Shown: positions 12,141 to 23,516, numbered from the stretch's first letter. The stretch: 64,000 nucleotides of DNA from Pseudocercospora fijiensis CIRAD86 (GCF_000340215.1 NW_006921537.1:3455685-3519684), one strand, 5' to 3'. Made by a program: numbers and translations. Notes: generated by a model not told the origin, from the letters alone.

Positions 12141-12541
12141 TGGGTAATCGATAGATAGCGCGTCCCTCATTTTATCGTCCAGTACCTACTCGTCTTCGAT
12201 AGAGTATTAATTAGTCTATCATGGTGATATCCCGAACGTATTAAGAAGAGATGAGCTCCTTGACTCCAATTTGTTGTGAGAACTTGCCTTTCAGCCTTGC
12301 AGGAAAGTTGTCTGGAGTTCTGAAGTTTTCGCGAATAGTAGATTCCTGTCATAACGTCATCAGCAGGAACGATGTCGGGAACCGAAAGGAAAGGGTGATG
12401 AAGAGGTCAAATGTGTTCATTAGAGCATCAACGACAATGTCTTAGGTGTGCCACCAACGCCGTGCTTCCAACAGATACCATGTCCAGAACCGTGCTGTCG
12501 TCCATGCAGAAATACGAGTCATCCGGTCGCCCACATATCAT
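12141..12541. other. Convergent 3' intergenic region
   Basis: It lies between the stop of the C2H2 gene (+) and the stop of the coiled-coil gene (-). No coding signal. It should contain both polyadenylation regions. Confidence 0.5.
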
Positions 12542-14557
12542 TTAGCCGCGCAGAGTATCGTCAAGGTTGCCTTTCCGTCGCTTGAGAGGCGAGAATTGGA
12601 AGCCGCTTCCATCTTGCGCGGTCATGAGAAGCGAGGATCCTATCTTGCTAGCGCCTAGGAAACCTCCTGCCTTCTTTGCTCCCGGAGCTAGCCCACCAAA
12701 GCCTCGTCCACCAAGAAGGGTTCTGCCAGGAAGTGCCTTTGCAGGAGCTTCATCCTCTTCGTCGAAGAGCGTCTTGCCTGTTCCGCCGAGCTTGCGATTC
12801 TTCTTGCTTTGAACCTTCTTTGCTTCTTCTGGCTTGTTGAACGTAGCAAAGTCGACAAGCGACTTGCGCTTCTTCTGCTTCTTGGCCTTCTCGGCATCGA
12901 CAGGTCCGTCCGCAGTCTTAGTCCTGAGCTTCTGGCCCGCGGGCTTGACTGCAGGTGCGTTCTCCTGGCCTTGCGAATGGACATCTTCCTCTTCTGTGAT
13001 CAGCTCCAATTGAGGCATGACTGCCTTCTGTTTCCGCTGTCGTGGGGCTGGCTTAGGCTTCTGCGCGTTTGCATCGGCCGTGGCAAGGGGCTGTTTCTTC
13101 TGCTTGGTTGCTACGGCCTTCTCCACAATTGGCGACTCTGCTGGGGCCTCTATCTCAATCGACTCGATGGGCTTGTCAGGATCGTGCTCGTTGTCGCTGT
13201 CTTCTGGCAGTATGCTCGCAGTCTTGTTAAGGAACGGCGTCATGCTGAAAGTAGACTTCTCCCCGACGTTTGCAGTAGCCTTGCGTCCACGCTTAGCAGC
13301 AGGCCCGTCTCCGGGCGTTCCAATGTTCGTCGCATCAGCGTCGAAATGTGCAGCAGATCGCTTCTTGGCATTCGCTGCAGTCTTTACACCTTTCTTGGCT
13401 GGCTGTGCCTCAGCTTCCTCCTGTGCGGCTGCAAGGTCGGCTTCGGTCTGCTTGAGCTTCTCTTTTGTTGTTCGCAGTTTCATTCGAAACTGGTTGAGCT
13501 TCTCTTCGAGCGTGGCTTTCTGGGACTCAAAATCGGAAGACTGCTTCTCTGACTGCTTCTCGACCTTCGCCCGCTCCTTCCTTTCGGCCGCCAATTCTTG
13601 TCGAAGCTCGTCCAACAGCTCATCTGCTTCGGAATTTGCGGAAGTCTGCTTTGCTGCTTTAGCGACCCGCTTCTTCTCCTTCTCCAGCTCTTCTTGCAGT
13701 TCCTCGATCCGCTCTTCAAGCTTCGCCTTTGCCTTCTTCTCCTTAAGAAGATCTCTCCGCACATCTTCTACCTGCGTGTTCTCCTGTGCTGCCTCGAGTT
13801 CCTCTTCGGCTTTCTGACGCGCCCGCTTCTCCCTCGCGAGCTCCTTTCGCACCTCGTCGACGTCAACATCCATCTGCGTAACATTGGCGGCTTCCTCCGC
13901 TCGAAGTCGCGCTCTCTTCTCCTTAGCGAGATCACGCTTTAGCTGGTCGACCTGCTCTTCTTGTGCGATCTCAACACCAGTGTTTCTCCGCTTCGCCATT
14001 GCGCGCTTCACGTCGCGCTTGGCGTTTTCCAGTTCGCATTGCACATTGGTGAGTTGTCGCTGGAGATCCAGCTTCTCAGTCATCAGAGTTTCCGTGCTTG
14101 CGGCTTGTTGTTTGAGGTGCTCCAGCTGTGGCCGCAGAAGTGACAATTCGCGCGTCAAAGCAAGCTTTTCGGTCAGAATAGTCTCCGAGTCTGCTGCAGA
14201 AGTGGCAAGAGCCTTCTTCTCGGCCTCCAACGCGCCGACTTCGTGCTCCCTCGATCTCAATTGCAGTTCAAGATCTGATAGTCGTGCTTCGGCATCGTCG
14301 GCACGCGTCAAGTTCTCGTTCAAAATGCGCTCGAAATGCTCGGATCGCGACTCTTCTTGAGCAAGCAGGTCTCTGAGCTCGTCTATATCGTCCGCCTGAA
14401 CATGCAATTCGAATCGCAGTTTTCGTATATCTTCGTCTTTGCTGATAATGTCGACTAGGTGGCTGCTGCGCTCATATTTGAGCTCTGCCGCCGCAGTGTT
14501 TAGTGAGAGATCGTATATGGGCGCCATGTTAGCTGCTTGTGCGCGCAATGCAGGCAT
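12542..14557 (-). CDS. Long coiled-coil protein with basic C-terminus
   Basis: 671 residues in one exon. Residues about 30-370 are almost continuous heptad-type coiled coil rich in Glu, Lys, Ala and Leu (repeated KxxRAxxxE units). A Lys/Ala-rich nuclear-localisation-like stretch follows (AKKRSAAHF, AAKRGRKA), then a FSMTPFLNKT motif, further basic runs (KKQKKRKSL), a Gly-rich segment (LLGGRGFGG) and a terminal FSPLKRRK. This layout recalls spindle-pole, kinetochore or chromosome-associated scaffold proteins of filamentous fungi, but I do not recognise an ortholog. An in-frame Met at residue 11 is an alternative start. It is divergent from SOF1, with about 200 bp between the two starts, so they probably share a promoter. 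Confidence 0.75.
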   Translation of the reverse strand: MPALRAQAANMAPIYDLSLNTAAAELKYERSSHLVDIISKDEDIRKLRFELHVQADDIDELRDLLAQEESRSEHFERILNENLTRADDAEARLSDLELQLRSREHEVGALEAEKKALATSAADSETILTEKLALTRELSLLRPQLEHLKQQAASTETLMTEKLDLQRQLTNVQCELENAKRDVKRAMAKRRNTGVEIAQEEQVDQLKRDLAKEKRARLRAEEAANVTQMDVDVDEVRKELAREKRARQKAEEELEAAQENTQVEDVRRDLLKEKKAKAKLEERIEELQEELEKEKKRVAKAAKQTSANSEADELLDELRQELAAERKERAKVEKQSEKQSSDFESQKATLEEKLNQFRMKLRTTKEKLKQTEADLAAAQEEAEAQPAKKGVKTAANAKKRSAAHFDADATNIGTPGDGPAAKRGRKATANVGEKSTFSMTPFLNKTASILPEDSDNEHDPDKPIESIEIEAPAESPIVEKAVATKQKKQPLATADANAQKPKPAPRQRKQKAVMPQLELITEEEDVHSQGQENAPAVKPAGQKLRTKTADGPVDAEKAKKQKKRKSLVDFATFNKPEEAKKVQSKKNRKLGGTGKTLFDEEDEAPAKALPGRTLLGGRGFGGLAPGAKKAGGFLGASKIGSSLLMTAQDGSGFQFSPLKRRKGNLDDTLRG

Positions 14558-14754
14558 AGAATGCGCTGTAATCTGTGCTCGATGCAGTCGATGCAGTTAC
14601 TTTGGTTGTCGTGATGGAGCCAGTGTTTGTTTACATCTGCAGGTGGAGCAGCAACAAGGTTCCTTGGCGCCCGCAGATCCCGCAGAGCCTCATCATACAT
14701 TTTTCCACAGCCGAGCTAGCAGTTCGCCTTCGATTCTACGATCATGGATTCAAG
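14558..14754. promoter_or_regulatory. Shared divergent promoter
   Basis: Only 197 bp separates the start codons of the coiled-coil gene (-) and SOF1 (+), so both promoters and 5' leaders must lie here or overlap the neighbours. An ATG at 14744 forms a tiny upstream frame next to the SOF1 start (see findings). Confidence 0.55.
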
Positions 14755-16150
14755 ATGGTAAGGCCTTTTCCTCTATGACAAGACCACATACTGATAAATT
14801 ACCTAGAAAATCAAAGCACTCACTCGCTCGACGAGTTCCGTCCAAACGCCGGGCAGCGATGTGGCTCGACAGCCTCGCAATCTCGATCCCGCTCTGCATC
14901 CATTTGCGCAGCAGCGGGAGTATACCAGAGCACTAAATGCGACCAAGATGGAGCGCATGTTTGCGCAGCCATTTGTTGCTCAGCTTGGAAGGGGTCATGT
15001 TGACGGAGTGTATACCATGACCAAGGATCCAAAGTCTCTAGAACGATTCGCAAGTGGCAGTGGTGATGGAGTAGTAAAGGTCTGGGACTTGCCGACAAGA
15101 GATGAGATCTGGCAGACGCAGGCGCATGAAAATTTGATCAAAGGTACAAGCTGGACCAAGGACAGGAAGCTACTGAGCTGTGGCACTGATCGAACAGTCA
15201 AGATGTGGGATCCATACAACACAGTTGCCGGCGTGAAGGAGCCAGAGCAGAGTTGGCTTGGTGCGACATCTTTTTCTGCTCTTTCAACCCATCGACAAGA
15301 GACATCCTTCGCAGTTGCTGCATCATCTGAGATTCATGTCTACGACTATTCGCGAGGGCCACAAGAACCTTTGAAGCTCAGCTTGACCGGATCTGTAGAC
15401 ACGATCAGTGCTCTGGCTTTCAATCAATCAGAGACCTCGATACTTGCCTCATGTGCAAATGACCATTTCTTGCGATTTTGGGACCTACGGACACACCAAG
15501 CTACCACCGGGGCGAGACTTACTTTGGCAGGCAATACAGTTGCATGGAATCCCATCGAGCCGATGAATATTGCCGTTGGATGTGAAGACCATGATATTCA
15601 CATATTCGATATGCGCAATTTGAAGCGCTCACTCAACACGCTGAAGGACCACGTAGCTGCTGTGATGTGTGTAGATTGGTCGCCGACCGGACAAGAGCTG
15701 GTCTCAGCCTCATACGATCGCACTGTACGTTTATGGAATGCCTGGAAGTCTGGACGAAGCAGAGATCCATACCATACGAAGCGCATGCAACGTGTCTTCT
15801 CTTGCGTGTGGACTGGCGACAACACATACGTCCTCTCTGGCTCTGATGATGGTAATATCCGGATTTGGCGATCGAACGCTTCCGATCGAAGCGGCATCAA
15901 ATCTGCACGAGAGCGACAGAGTCTGGAATACAACAAGGCTTTGAAGGAGAGATGGAAGCACATGCCAGAAATCAGGCGTATCGATAGGCATAGACACGTG
16001 CCCAAGGTGGTGAAGAAAGCAAATGAGATCAAGGGAGAGGAGCTCAAGTCGCTGAAGCGGCGGGAGGAAAATAGGAGAAAGCATACGAGAGAAGGTCAGA
16101 AGAAGAGAAGAAGCGAACGAGAAAAGATGGTCATGGAGGTCGAGCAATAG
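14755..16150 (+). CDS. SOF1: SOF1/DCAF13-like U3 snoRNP WD40 protein
   Basis: Spliced product of 448 residues from exons 14755-14757 and 14807-16150. The 49-nt intron (GTAAGG...CTGAT...CCTAG) follows the start codon immediately, so the first coding exon is just ATG, and splicing yields the conserved MKIKALTRS N-terminus. The body carries about seven WD repeats (KVWDLPTR, KMWDPYN, RFWDLRT, RLWNAWKS, RIWRSNAS). The C-terminus is the characteristic SOF1 domain (about residues 345-448) with LKERWKHMPEIRRI, RHRHVPKVVKKA and a long basic tail. SOF1 acts in the nucleolar small-subunit processome during 18S rRNA maturation. Length and motif order match the family, and no lesion is seen. Confidence 0.96.
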
Positions 16151-16553
16151 CTTTCCTCGCTCGGATTTTCGTGGCGGCACAGCGAAGGCGTTTGTGATAG
16201 CATTTCTCGGGCGTTTGGTTTGAAGGTCAAAAAGATACCATGGGAAGTGCGGCATTTGTGGAGTTGTCGAAATATCTCACGAAGAGCGACGAAGAAGCAA
16301 TGTAGCAATCAAGACATGTATTGTCGCCTCCAGGCTGCTTTTACAGCTGCCATGTCGTTCCTGCTCTCCGCCATGAGTTTCGCCAAGACCTCATCCCAGC
16401 CCCTCTATATAAGCAGATTTCCCTTTTCGCAACGATAGAATATGCGGCGGATGTCTACACTTTTGCTAGTCTCATAGGGCTTTTACAAGTATTTCATTAC
16501 AGGCCCATACATCTTTGAGACCTCCGAAGTCAGGCCTCACCGGCATCAAGCCC
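16151..16553. other. Intergenic, no gene seen
   Basis: 3' flank of SOF1 and upstream region of the DUF998-like gene. CTATATAAGC at 16402-16411 is a possible TATA element for the latter. Confidence 0.5.
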
Positions 16554-17222
16554 ATGGCACCTCCAATCCCAGCTCAGAACATGCCCGGTCTCATAGCACT
16601 TGTCATCTACACCATCCTCCCCATCACCTATTGGACAACAGAATATCACGCAGCGCGAGCGTACACACCTTCGTACAGCTGCCGGAACGATTTCACGAGC
16701 AATCTCGGAATCCCACACGCTCGCATCGACAAATTCACAAATCAACGCATCTTCTCAGCCAGAGCACATCTCATGAACATGAATTTCATCTTCAACGTCC
16801 TACATTTCTTGCTGGCAGGAATCTGCTTCGCTACTGCTACACACAAGACTTTCAACCCTAGATTCAAAGTAGCCCGAATCATCGTCGCGGGACTGTACTG
16901 CGTTGGAATCATCCTTGTCGCCGCAGTACCTGATGGGCCGAAAGAGAGACAGAACGGTACCTCGATCTGGCATCTTCTTGGAGCACTATTGGCTATTGCT
17001 GGAGGGAATGTCAATTCTTTGGTGACTGGAATGGCGGCTCCGGCGAATAGGATGGTCTACAAATGCACCTGTCTGCTAGCGATACCGAAGCACCTATACC
17101 GTTATACGATATACGAAGTCCGCCTCATCTCCCATACCATCTATTTGTGCGTAGTTATGCAAGCCTCGGCAACGTCTAGCCGATTTGCTTGCAGACGTGA
17201 CTGGACGCCACAACCACTATAG
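16554..17222 (+). pseudogene. DUF998-like membrane protein with degenerate C-terminus
   Basis: From ATG 16554 the first 165 or so residues match the DUF998 pattern: TM1 (GLIALVIYTILPITYW), a YSCRNDFTSNLG loop, FSARAHLMNMNFIFNVLHF leading TM2, TM3 (ARIIVAGLYCVGIILVAAVPDG) and TM4 (HLLGALLAIAGGNVNSLVTGM). After AAPANRMVYKCTCLL the similarity stops and the frame runs through unconvincing sequence to a stop at 17222. A fragment resembling the family's last conserved segment (DGVSVPGRLIER) reappears at about 17429-17465. Introns, indels or decay must separate them, and I find no splice pair that restores a plausible C-terminus. It is probably a recent pseudogene; an unrecognised intron pattern is the alternative. 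Confidence 0.6.
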
Positions 17223-17684
17223 CGTGAAGCCGCGATCGGCTTTACTGTGCCGATAGCTCCTCCAACTTGTGCACGCACGGTAGGCACTGCCGACCGACAG
17301 CAAAGAGGTAGGAATCAACGGTGTACATAGTTCAAGCCATGAGTTCCACCTGGGAAATGTTTTACGTCCACGTCGCTCCCCCGTTCGAATATGCACCCTC
17401 GACACGATCATCTGGAGCATTCTCAACAAACAGTACTGGAGTTCGTAGACGGAGTATCCGTTCCAGGCCGGCTAATTGAGAGGAAGAGCTCTCATACCTC
17501 GAGAAGGTGCACGACTCAGACCCAGAACGACACTGCCACAGGACTTGAACGAGTCAACAGACAAGTGTTATAGACAACAAAGCAGCTGAAGCTGAAGACG
17601 AAGACGAAGTCTGAGGAGCACAGAAACTCGATCTTAGCATCGAACTGCAGCAAGACAGCTACCTCATTCATCCATTCCTTCATC

Positions 17685-19308
17685 ATGTCCGAAAAAGAAA
17701 ACTTCCAACAACGCCCCTCCACCGGCAAAGATCTCGAAGCTCAGAATGACGACTCTAGCCATAACGATGATTCCAAAAATCCCTCCTCGGATTCCCAAAA
17801 ACCTCAATTCAAATCCACCGACGCCCGCCAACACCAAACTTCCTCCGACCCCAACATCGTAGACTGGGAAGGACCCTCCGACCCCCAAAACCCTCGAAAC
17901 TGGCCCACGAAATCCAAAATTTACAACACATCCCTCGTAATCGTCCTCTGCCTCCTCACCCCGCTAGCCTCAAGCATGTTCGCCCCGGGCGTTCCCCAAG
18001 TGCTTCAAGACTTTGGATCCTCAGGAACAGCCACGATCGCCGAACTCGTAGTTTCCATCTACATTCTAGGATTCGCAGTCGGACCACTCATAATCAGTCC
18101 TCTATCGGAAATCTACGGCCGGTATCCGGTATACGTGGTCTGCAACATTTTCTTCCTGATATTCACAATCGCCTGCGCGGTCTCTTCTTCGATCAGCCAG
18201 TTAATCGTATTTCGCTTCTTCGCGGGGTGTTTTGGAGTTTGTCCTGTTACATTAGGCGGGGCTTCGATTTCGGATCTCATTCCGCAAGAGAAAAGAGGTG
18301 CGTCGATGGCACTTTTCGGAATGGGACCGCTCTTGGGACCTGTGATTGGACCTGTTGCCGGCGCATACTTGGCCGCGGCTGAGGGTTGGAGATGGACGTT
18401 TTGGGTGATTGCGATTGCGTATGGAGTCTTCACGATTTTGCATGCGGCGTTGTGTAAGGAGACGTATTCTGTTGTCTTGCTGGCGAGGAAGACGAGGAAG
18501 ATGCAGAAAGAGACGGGGAATTTCGATTTGAGGTCTGCGCAGGATGATGGGCTGACGGAGAAGGTCCGGATTCAGAGGGCTGCGGTTCGGCCTTTTAAGA
18601 TGTTGCTGCGAAGTCCGATTGTGGGGTTGATGGCGGTTTATGCGGCGTTTGTTTATGGGGTGTTGTATCTGTTGTACACGACTTTTACGTTTGTGTTTGA
18701 GGAGTATTATGGTTTCAGCTCGAGTAATGTTGGGTTGACGTATCTGGGGTCGGGGATTGGGATGTTTCTTGGGCTGTTCCTGATCGGTGCCGCAAGCGAC
18801 AAATTGTTGAAGAGTAAGGCGGCGAAACATGATGGGGAGTTGAAGCCGGAGTACAGGTTGTTGCCCTTGATGTACACGGCTTGGTTGATCCCGGTCGGCT
18901 TGTTTATCTATGGTTGGACGGTGCAGTATCGGGAGCAGTGGGCGATACCTCTGTTTGGCACGCTTCTGTTTGGTGTTGGGATCATTGCGGCTTTGATCTG
19001 CATTCAGGTGAGTGGACTGTCCTTATATTTCATGCTGGAGGAGCATGGTTGAGTGCTAACATTCGTACCAGCAATACCTCATCGATGCTTACACACTATA
19101 CGCTGCTTCCGCTGTTGCAGCCAACACGGTTCTTCGCTCTATTGTGGGAGGACTGCTCCCACTGGCTGGGTTGTCCATGTATGAGAAATTGGGATTGGGC
19201 TGGGGAAATAGTCTGATCGCCTTCATCGCGCTGGCCCTCACTCCGGTGCCGTTCGTGTTCTATATATGGGGTGAGCGAATACGTAAGAGCGGGCCAGTGA
19301 GTCTGTAG
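17685..19308 (+). CDS. MFS multidrug/polyamine-type transporter (DHA1)
   Basis: Two exons, 17685-19007 and 19072-19308, joined at phase 0 by a 64-nt intron (GTGAGT...GCTAAC...CAG), giving 519 residues with about 12 transmembrane helices. The hydrophilic N-terminus ends in DWEGPSDPQNPRNWP, a signature of the fungal DHA1 drug:H+ antiporter group. Motif A is present as SEIYGRYPVY after TM2, and the motif C-like GPLLGPVIGPVAGAYL lies in TM5. The last two helices and the cytosolic tail (WGERIRKSG) are in exon 2. Expected role: proton-coupled efflux of drugs, polyamines or metabolites at the plasma membrane; substrate unknown. The coding strand flips from C-rich to G-rich near 18300. No lesion seen. 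Confidence 0.92.
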
Positions 19309-20625
19309 CAAAGACTTTAGATACAGCATCGAGCATTGTGAGCCCCAATGTTATTCACGTGTCTAAGCTCCCCAATCACAGAAAGAAGTTCGAGCCGCAT
19401 CGAAATGTCTCGATCTTACGAGCGTGTCCACGCCACTATGGCTTTCTCTCAGCGGGTTCAGCATGGTCCCGGTCCCCTACTTGCTGAGGCATCGACTGCG
19501 TTATGAGAGGGCTGGAGAGAATTTCGCAACCGACATATTGGGTATGCCGACCAGCAGTCAGATGAGCACTTCATATGAAAGATCTTTGTCGCGACGTGCC
19601 TCCCGGAATGGTGATGGGATGAGTCGATGTCGAATGTGAAGATGGTGTGCGAATGAGGAGAGCCAATGTGGAGGTTGACGTGCAGTCCACGAAGGGCAGG
19701 GATGATTGCTTGGCAATGGTGCTTGGCAGTGGTGATGCTGGCTCATACTACTCTCTTCTCTCAGTCGCATACCGCATTGCGGCACAATTTCGACTGATAG
19801 CAGCGCCGCATCCGTCACATCTACGATCCCACGCCTGCGAATGCTGGGCATTTCTTGGAACATCGGTTATATACGCACGCCGCGCGATCTCTGGATCGCC
19901 AACGGAAAACACGGCCCGATACTACAGCGCCATCGTTCGCCTCGAGCTTGTCCGTACGGATCAGAGCAGCACATGTCTTCAGCCAAAAGAGTCAGTAGCA
20001 ATGCTGTTGGGAAAAGCTGGGACAGAAGCAAGTTGCGCTACCCGAGTCGACTGAGCGAATTCTTCCCGCCAGCCTTCTAGTCACCATGAGCCTCTGCGCT
20101 TAGATCGACTTGTCGAGCCGTCCAGACACAACAGACCACGTCGATGGTCGAGGCTGAAAGGTGGATCGGCCAGTGACGACTCCACTGGGCCTCAAAAGCA
20201 ACTCGATTGCAACCTCCAACGAAGCCTTTCATGCAACTGTGGGATGGCTCATTGCCGAAACAGGAAGGTCCTGCTATAGGCGAAGAATCGAAAGGCCCAC
20301 AATCTTTGCCAAGTCGTAATATATCTCTAGAACTCGGGAGGACCCGTTCCACGCATGCGTGTGATCGACTCTAGACAGCGACATGTGTGTGGTGTGGAGA
20401 CCGTAACGAGACTCCGAGCCGCAATGTCTGCTCAACTGAGCGCAATTGGTTGTCAGTCTCGACTGGGGACGCTCGGAACGGCGAGGCTCGGGCGTGAATA
20501 GTGGAAAGGCTGAGGCTGAGTGGCCTTGCTACGAACCCCACTGACTGGTGCAGTATCATCTATAAATGCTCATGCGAAGCAGACGATGTTTCTTCTCATC
20601 GCGAAATTGCGTTGATTCAGGCATC
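19309..20625. other. Intergenic with a possible MFS C-terminal relic
   Basis: At 19436-19530 one frame reads LSGFSMVPVPYLLRHRLRYERAGENFA. The pattern small-residues-MVPVPYLL-x-RxR resembles the last helix and tail of MFS transporters, as in the neighbouring gene. It could be a decayed second copy. The rest shows no gene. The 3' part holds the promoter of the protease at 20626. Confidence 0.35.
20561..20567 (+). promoter_or_regulatory. TATA box of the first M43 protease gene
   Basis: TATAAAT lies 65 nt upstream of the preferred start codon at 20626. An in-frame ATG at 20566 overlaps it and would sit at or before the transcription start, which argues for 20626 as the true start. Confidence 0.6.
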
Positions 20626-21545
20626 ATGAGGCTGTCTCTAGCTATTCTCTTTCCCTTCGTTACCATTGTCGCATCACAGCGATATGTTCGCTGCGGAACC
20701 CCGAAGCCTGTCCAATCGCTGCTGGATCAACTCGATGTTACGTCCGCAAACACTAGAGTCAATCCAAATGTGGCCACCTATGTTCACGTCGTTACCACTC
20801 AGGCGAAGCAGGGCCTGTACAGCCAGGCACAGATAAATGAACAAATCCGGGTTATGAATAGCGACTACAGTTCGACTGGCATCTCGTTTACGCTCAAAGG
20901 AACGGACTTCACAGTCAATGATGCTTGGGCTACTTCTTCAGAGTAAGTCTAATAGAAGGCTGCCAACATATCGCCAAGGGTGCTTCTATAAGATCTGAGC
21001 TGACCTCGTTCGTCATCCACAGTGGGTCCGCTGCCGAGACGGCCATGAAGCAAGCCCTTCGTAAGGGCACATACTCCACACTGAACCTTTACTTCCTGTC
21101 AGATCTTGGAGACGGCCTTCTCGGCTTCTGCTACTTTCCCGTCCCCAACCCAACAGCAAACGACCGTACCTTGGACGGCTGTGTGAACCTTGCCGACTCC
21201 TTACCCGGTGGCAGTGCGGCTCCATACAACCTCGGAAAAACAGCTTCTCACGAGGCCGGGCATTGGTTTGGGCTTTACCATGTGTTCCAGACCACATTGC
21301 CTGTCTCCATCCCTCAAGTACCATGCGCGGCAGTAGGAGCCGGCGACTATGTGTCCGATACGCCGGCGCAAATCACGCCCACTTCTGGATGTCCAGCTTC
21401 CAAGGACTCTTGTCCGAGACTTCCTGGTCTGGATTCAATCCATAACTACATGGACTATTCGGATGATATTTGCTTGAATCAGTTCACTCCGGGACAGGGT
21501 TCCAGAGCTAGAGCAATCTTCCAGGCACTCAGAGCTGGCAAGTAG
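20626..21545 (+). CDS. Secreted M43-type zinc metalloprotease (copy 1)
   Basis: Exons 20626-20942 and 21023-21545 with a phase-2 intron of 80 nt give 279 residues. A signal peptide (LAILFPFVTIVAS) is followed by YVRCGT, a propeptide-like region with TYVHVVTT, then the catalytic motif HEAGHWFGLYH (about residue 182), the extended HExxHxxGxxH zinc site of metzincins. A Met-turn region follows in HNYMDYSDDIC. The conserved cysteines VPCAAVGAGDYVSDTP, GCPASKDSC and DSIHN are typical of fungal pappalysin/cytophagalysin-like proteases (MEP1 type). Expected to be secreted and to degrade host or environmental protein. Its closest relative in the window is the gene at 23517, with the same intron position and phase. 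Confidence 0.93.
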
Positions 21546-21684
21546 ACAGAGGTTAAGGGGAAATGAGGATTAGGCATACCAGTATAGTGAATTTAGTCAA
21601 ACTTCTGCACTCTTCCTCTTCTTCTCCTTCCTGTTGTGCTTTTTTCCAGCGTCTCAGCTTCGCAACTATAGTGGGGAACTCGAA

Positions 21685-22467
21685 CTACAACCACCAAGTC
21701 CCGATCACGATCACAGTCAAAGGAAGCGTGAGAGCCATATACAGCCACAACTTGGCATTATCCAGCATACGCATCCCCAACACCGACGACAGAAAAGTTC
21801 CATTTAGGAAAAGCATCGTCAAAGCCGCAAGCACCTTCATCGAAGCTCCATCGGCGCGAGCTTCCATTGAAATAGTCGTGCTGGTGGCGCTGTTCTGCTG
21901 CATCACAAGATTGTACACGAGATTCATCGCAGTGTCCTTGCGAACTTTATAGCTCTGTAACCACCGCTTCTGCGCATCGATCGATGGTGCGAGATATCTT
22001 AGGCTGTCATTCGTCTTCGTAATCGCATTGCGCATGGATAAACCGAAGAGACGGTTTCTTAGTTCCGGTTGTGAGCTTCGATGAGGCGATGGACGATCAT
22101 ACTCGCCATGTCGGCGCTCGCGGTCATGGATTCGACTTCCTACGACACGACGTTGAGTTGGATTGTGTTGATTTTTTTGTAAATTTTCTAGGTCCTGTTT
22201 TGCTCGTTTGTGAGATTTGGATTCGAAAGAATTTCGAAAATTTTTGCTCGTTTTGAGTAGAATAACTTGTCGTCGAGACCAAAGACCGGAAGACTGTCCG
22301 CTGCTTTCGAAGATATCACAGCTGCTACAGATGTCCGCGAAGTTGGCGGGATTGTCCAAAATTCCTTGATAGTAGCGAATATCGTGCAGAGACCCGACTA
22401 GAGCGGTTATTATAACTGCTTGGGGTAGCGCGGCTTTGATGTCTCCGTTCGTTTGACTGGTTTCCAT
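21685..22467 (-). CDS. CorA-like C-terminal domain membrane protein
   Basis: 260 residues in one exon, ATG at 22467. The N-terminal part is polar and basic. The last 90 residues match the C-terminal half of fungal CorA-like proteins: a long helix with YNLVMQQNSATSTTISMEARADGASMK, then TM1 VLAALTMLFLNGTFLSSVLGM and TM2 LWLYMALTLPLTVIVIGTWW. The canonical GMN motif of Mg2+ channels is reduced to GM followed by R, so cation transport is doubtful. Full-length relatives usually have a much longer N-terminal region, so this may be short or truncated. It lies antisense between the two M43 protease genes. Confidence 0.65.
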   Translation of the reverse strand: METSQTNGDIKAALPQAVIITALVGSLHDIRYYQGILDNPANFADICSSCDIFESSGQSSGLWSRRQVILLKTSKNFRNSFESKSHKRAKQDLENLQKNQHNPTQRRVVGSRIHDRERRHGEYDRPSPHRSSQPELRNRLFGLSMRNAITKTNDSLRYLAPSIDAQKRWLQSYKVRKDTAMNLVYNLVMQQNSATSTTISMEARADGASMKVLAALTMLFLNGTFLSSVLGMRMLDNAKLWLYMALTLPLTVIVIGTWWL

Positions 22468-23516
22468 GCTGTAGCCCGTCTCTTCTCGGAGCCTTTACGA
22501 TAAGAGACATTTTCCACCTTCTCTACAGATACTTCTGTGGCGCCTTTCGCCATAGCTTGAAGGGGGAAATAGTGATAGAAAAGTGCTGTCAGGCAATTCG
22601 AAAAGATTCACTAAGAAGCAGTGTTGGAGCTACCACAACATACTTGCGTGCAGTACTTGGGCGCTGACTTTACTGTAAGCGCTCGTGCCATGGGCGGCCT
22701 CTTCCATCATCTGAGGCTTGGCAGTATCTTTAGCCTGGGCGCGAGAACTGACTTGGCGCAATGGTGGAGGAGGAAGACGGCGTCGTTGTGAAGTCGTCTC
22801 GAGCTTGGCCAGGATCGTGGCTTGGCAGTGCTTATGTCAGCCTGGCCTCTTTCTGCTGCACCACAACATTCTCCAAGAGCCAATGATAGGTTATTACACC
22901 TGAGAATGACTGCGCCAGCTTCATTGTACGCAGAACGTGCTACATCCATCATCTTCGCCACCACGACTCACGGGCATCGGTCGCACGAAACGCGGAGCAA
23001 CAATGTACGGATTGCTGTCCTGAAGCACAGAAGCACAGGAACGCAGGCCGCCGGCAGACATGTGTCAAGTGCTGGAGAGAATCATGGAATGGCCGAATAT
23101 TGAGCGATGGATGTGAAAATGCATCAAATTGGCGAGGTCGAGAAGAGATGGAAGCAATACATTGCTTCACTCGGAGTATTGTTCTATGCATTGACGTGAC
23201 CGGGATACAATAACGCACGAGTAAGGCCAGTAATGAACGGCATGTTCGTATAACACAAGACGCTCTCTAGGAGATAAACCTGCTCACGTTGAGCAGAGTA
23301 TGCTGTAGCGACAATCTGTCCAACCTTTTTCTACGTCTATATTCAACTCGGACACGGGGATACGTGCCTGTGAGCAGATTGTGTTGTTCCACTGAGGCTC
23401 AGCAGGACATCACGATACACAGCAAGCAAACACCCTCACGATGAGAACTCTCTTATATGAAGCGAGAAAGGTGCGAGTCGAGAATCGGCAACTATCGCTT
23501 TCCAACCATCTACACG
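22468..23516. other. Intergenic, promoter of second protease at its end
   Basis: No supported gene. Short frames overlap on both strands without domain features. Confidence 0.5.
23453..23458 (+). promoter_or_regulatory. TATA-like element of the second M43 protease gene
   Basis: TTATAT lies about 64 nt upstream of the start at 23517. As in copy 1, an in-frame ATG (23457) overlaps it, exactly 60 nt upstream of the preferred start. Confidence 0.45.

Noticed and set aside
13017..13817. 266-codon plus-strand open frame
   Set aside because: Exact antisense of the coiled-coil gene; Ser/Phe/Cys-rich composition typical of a shadow of Glu/Lys/Ala codons.
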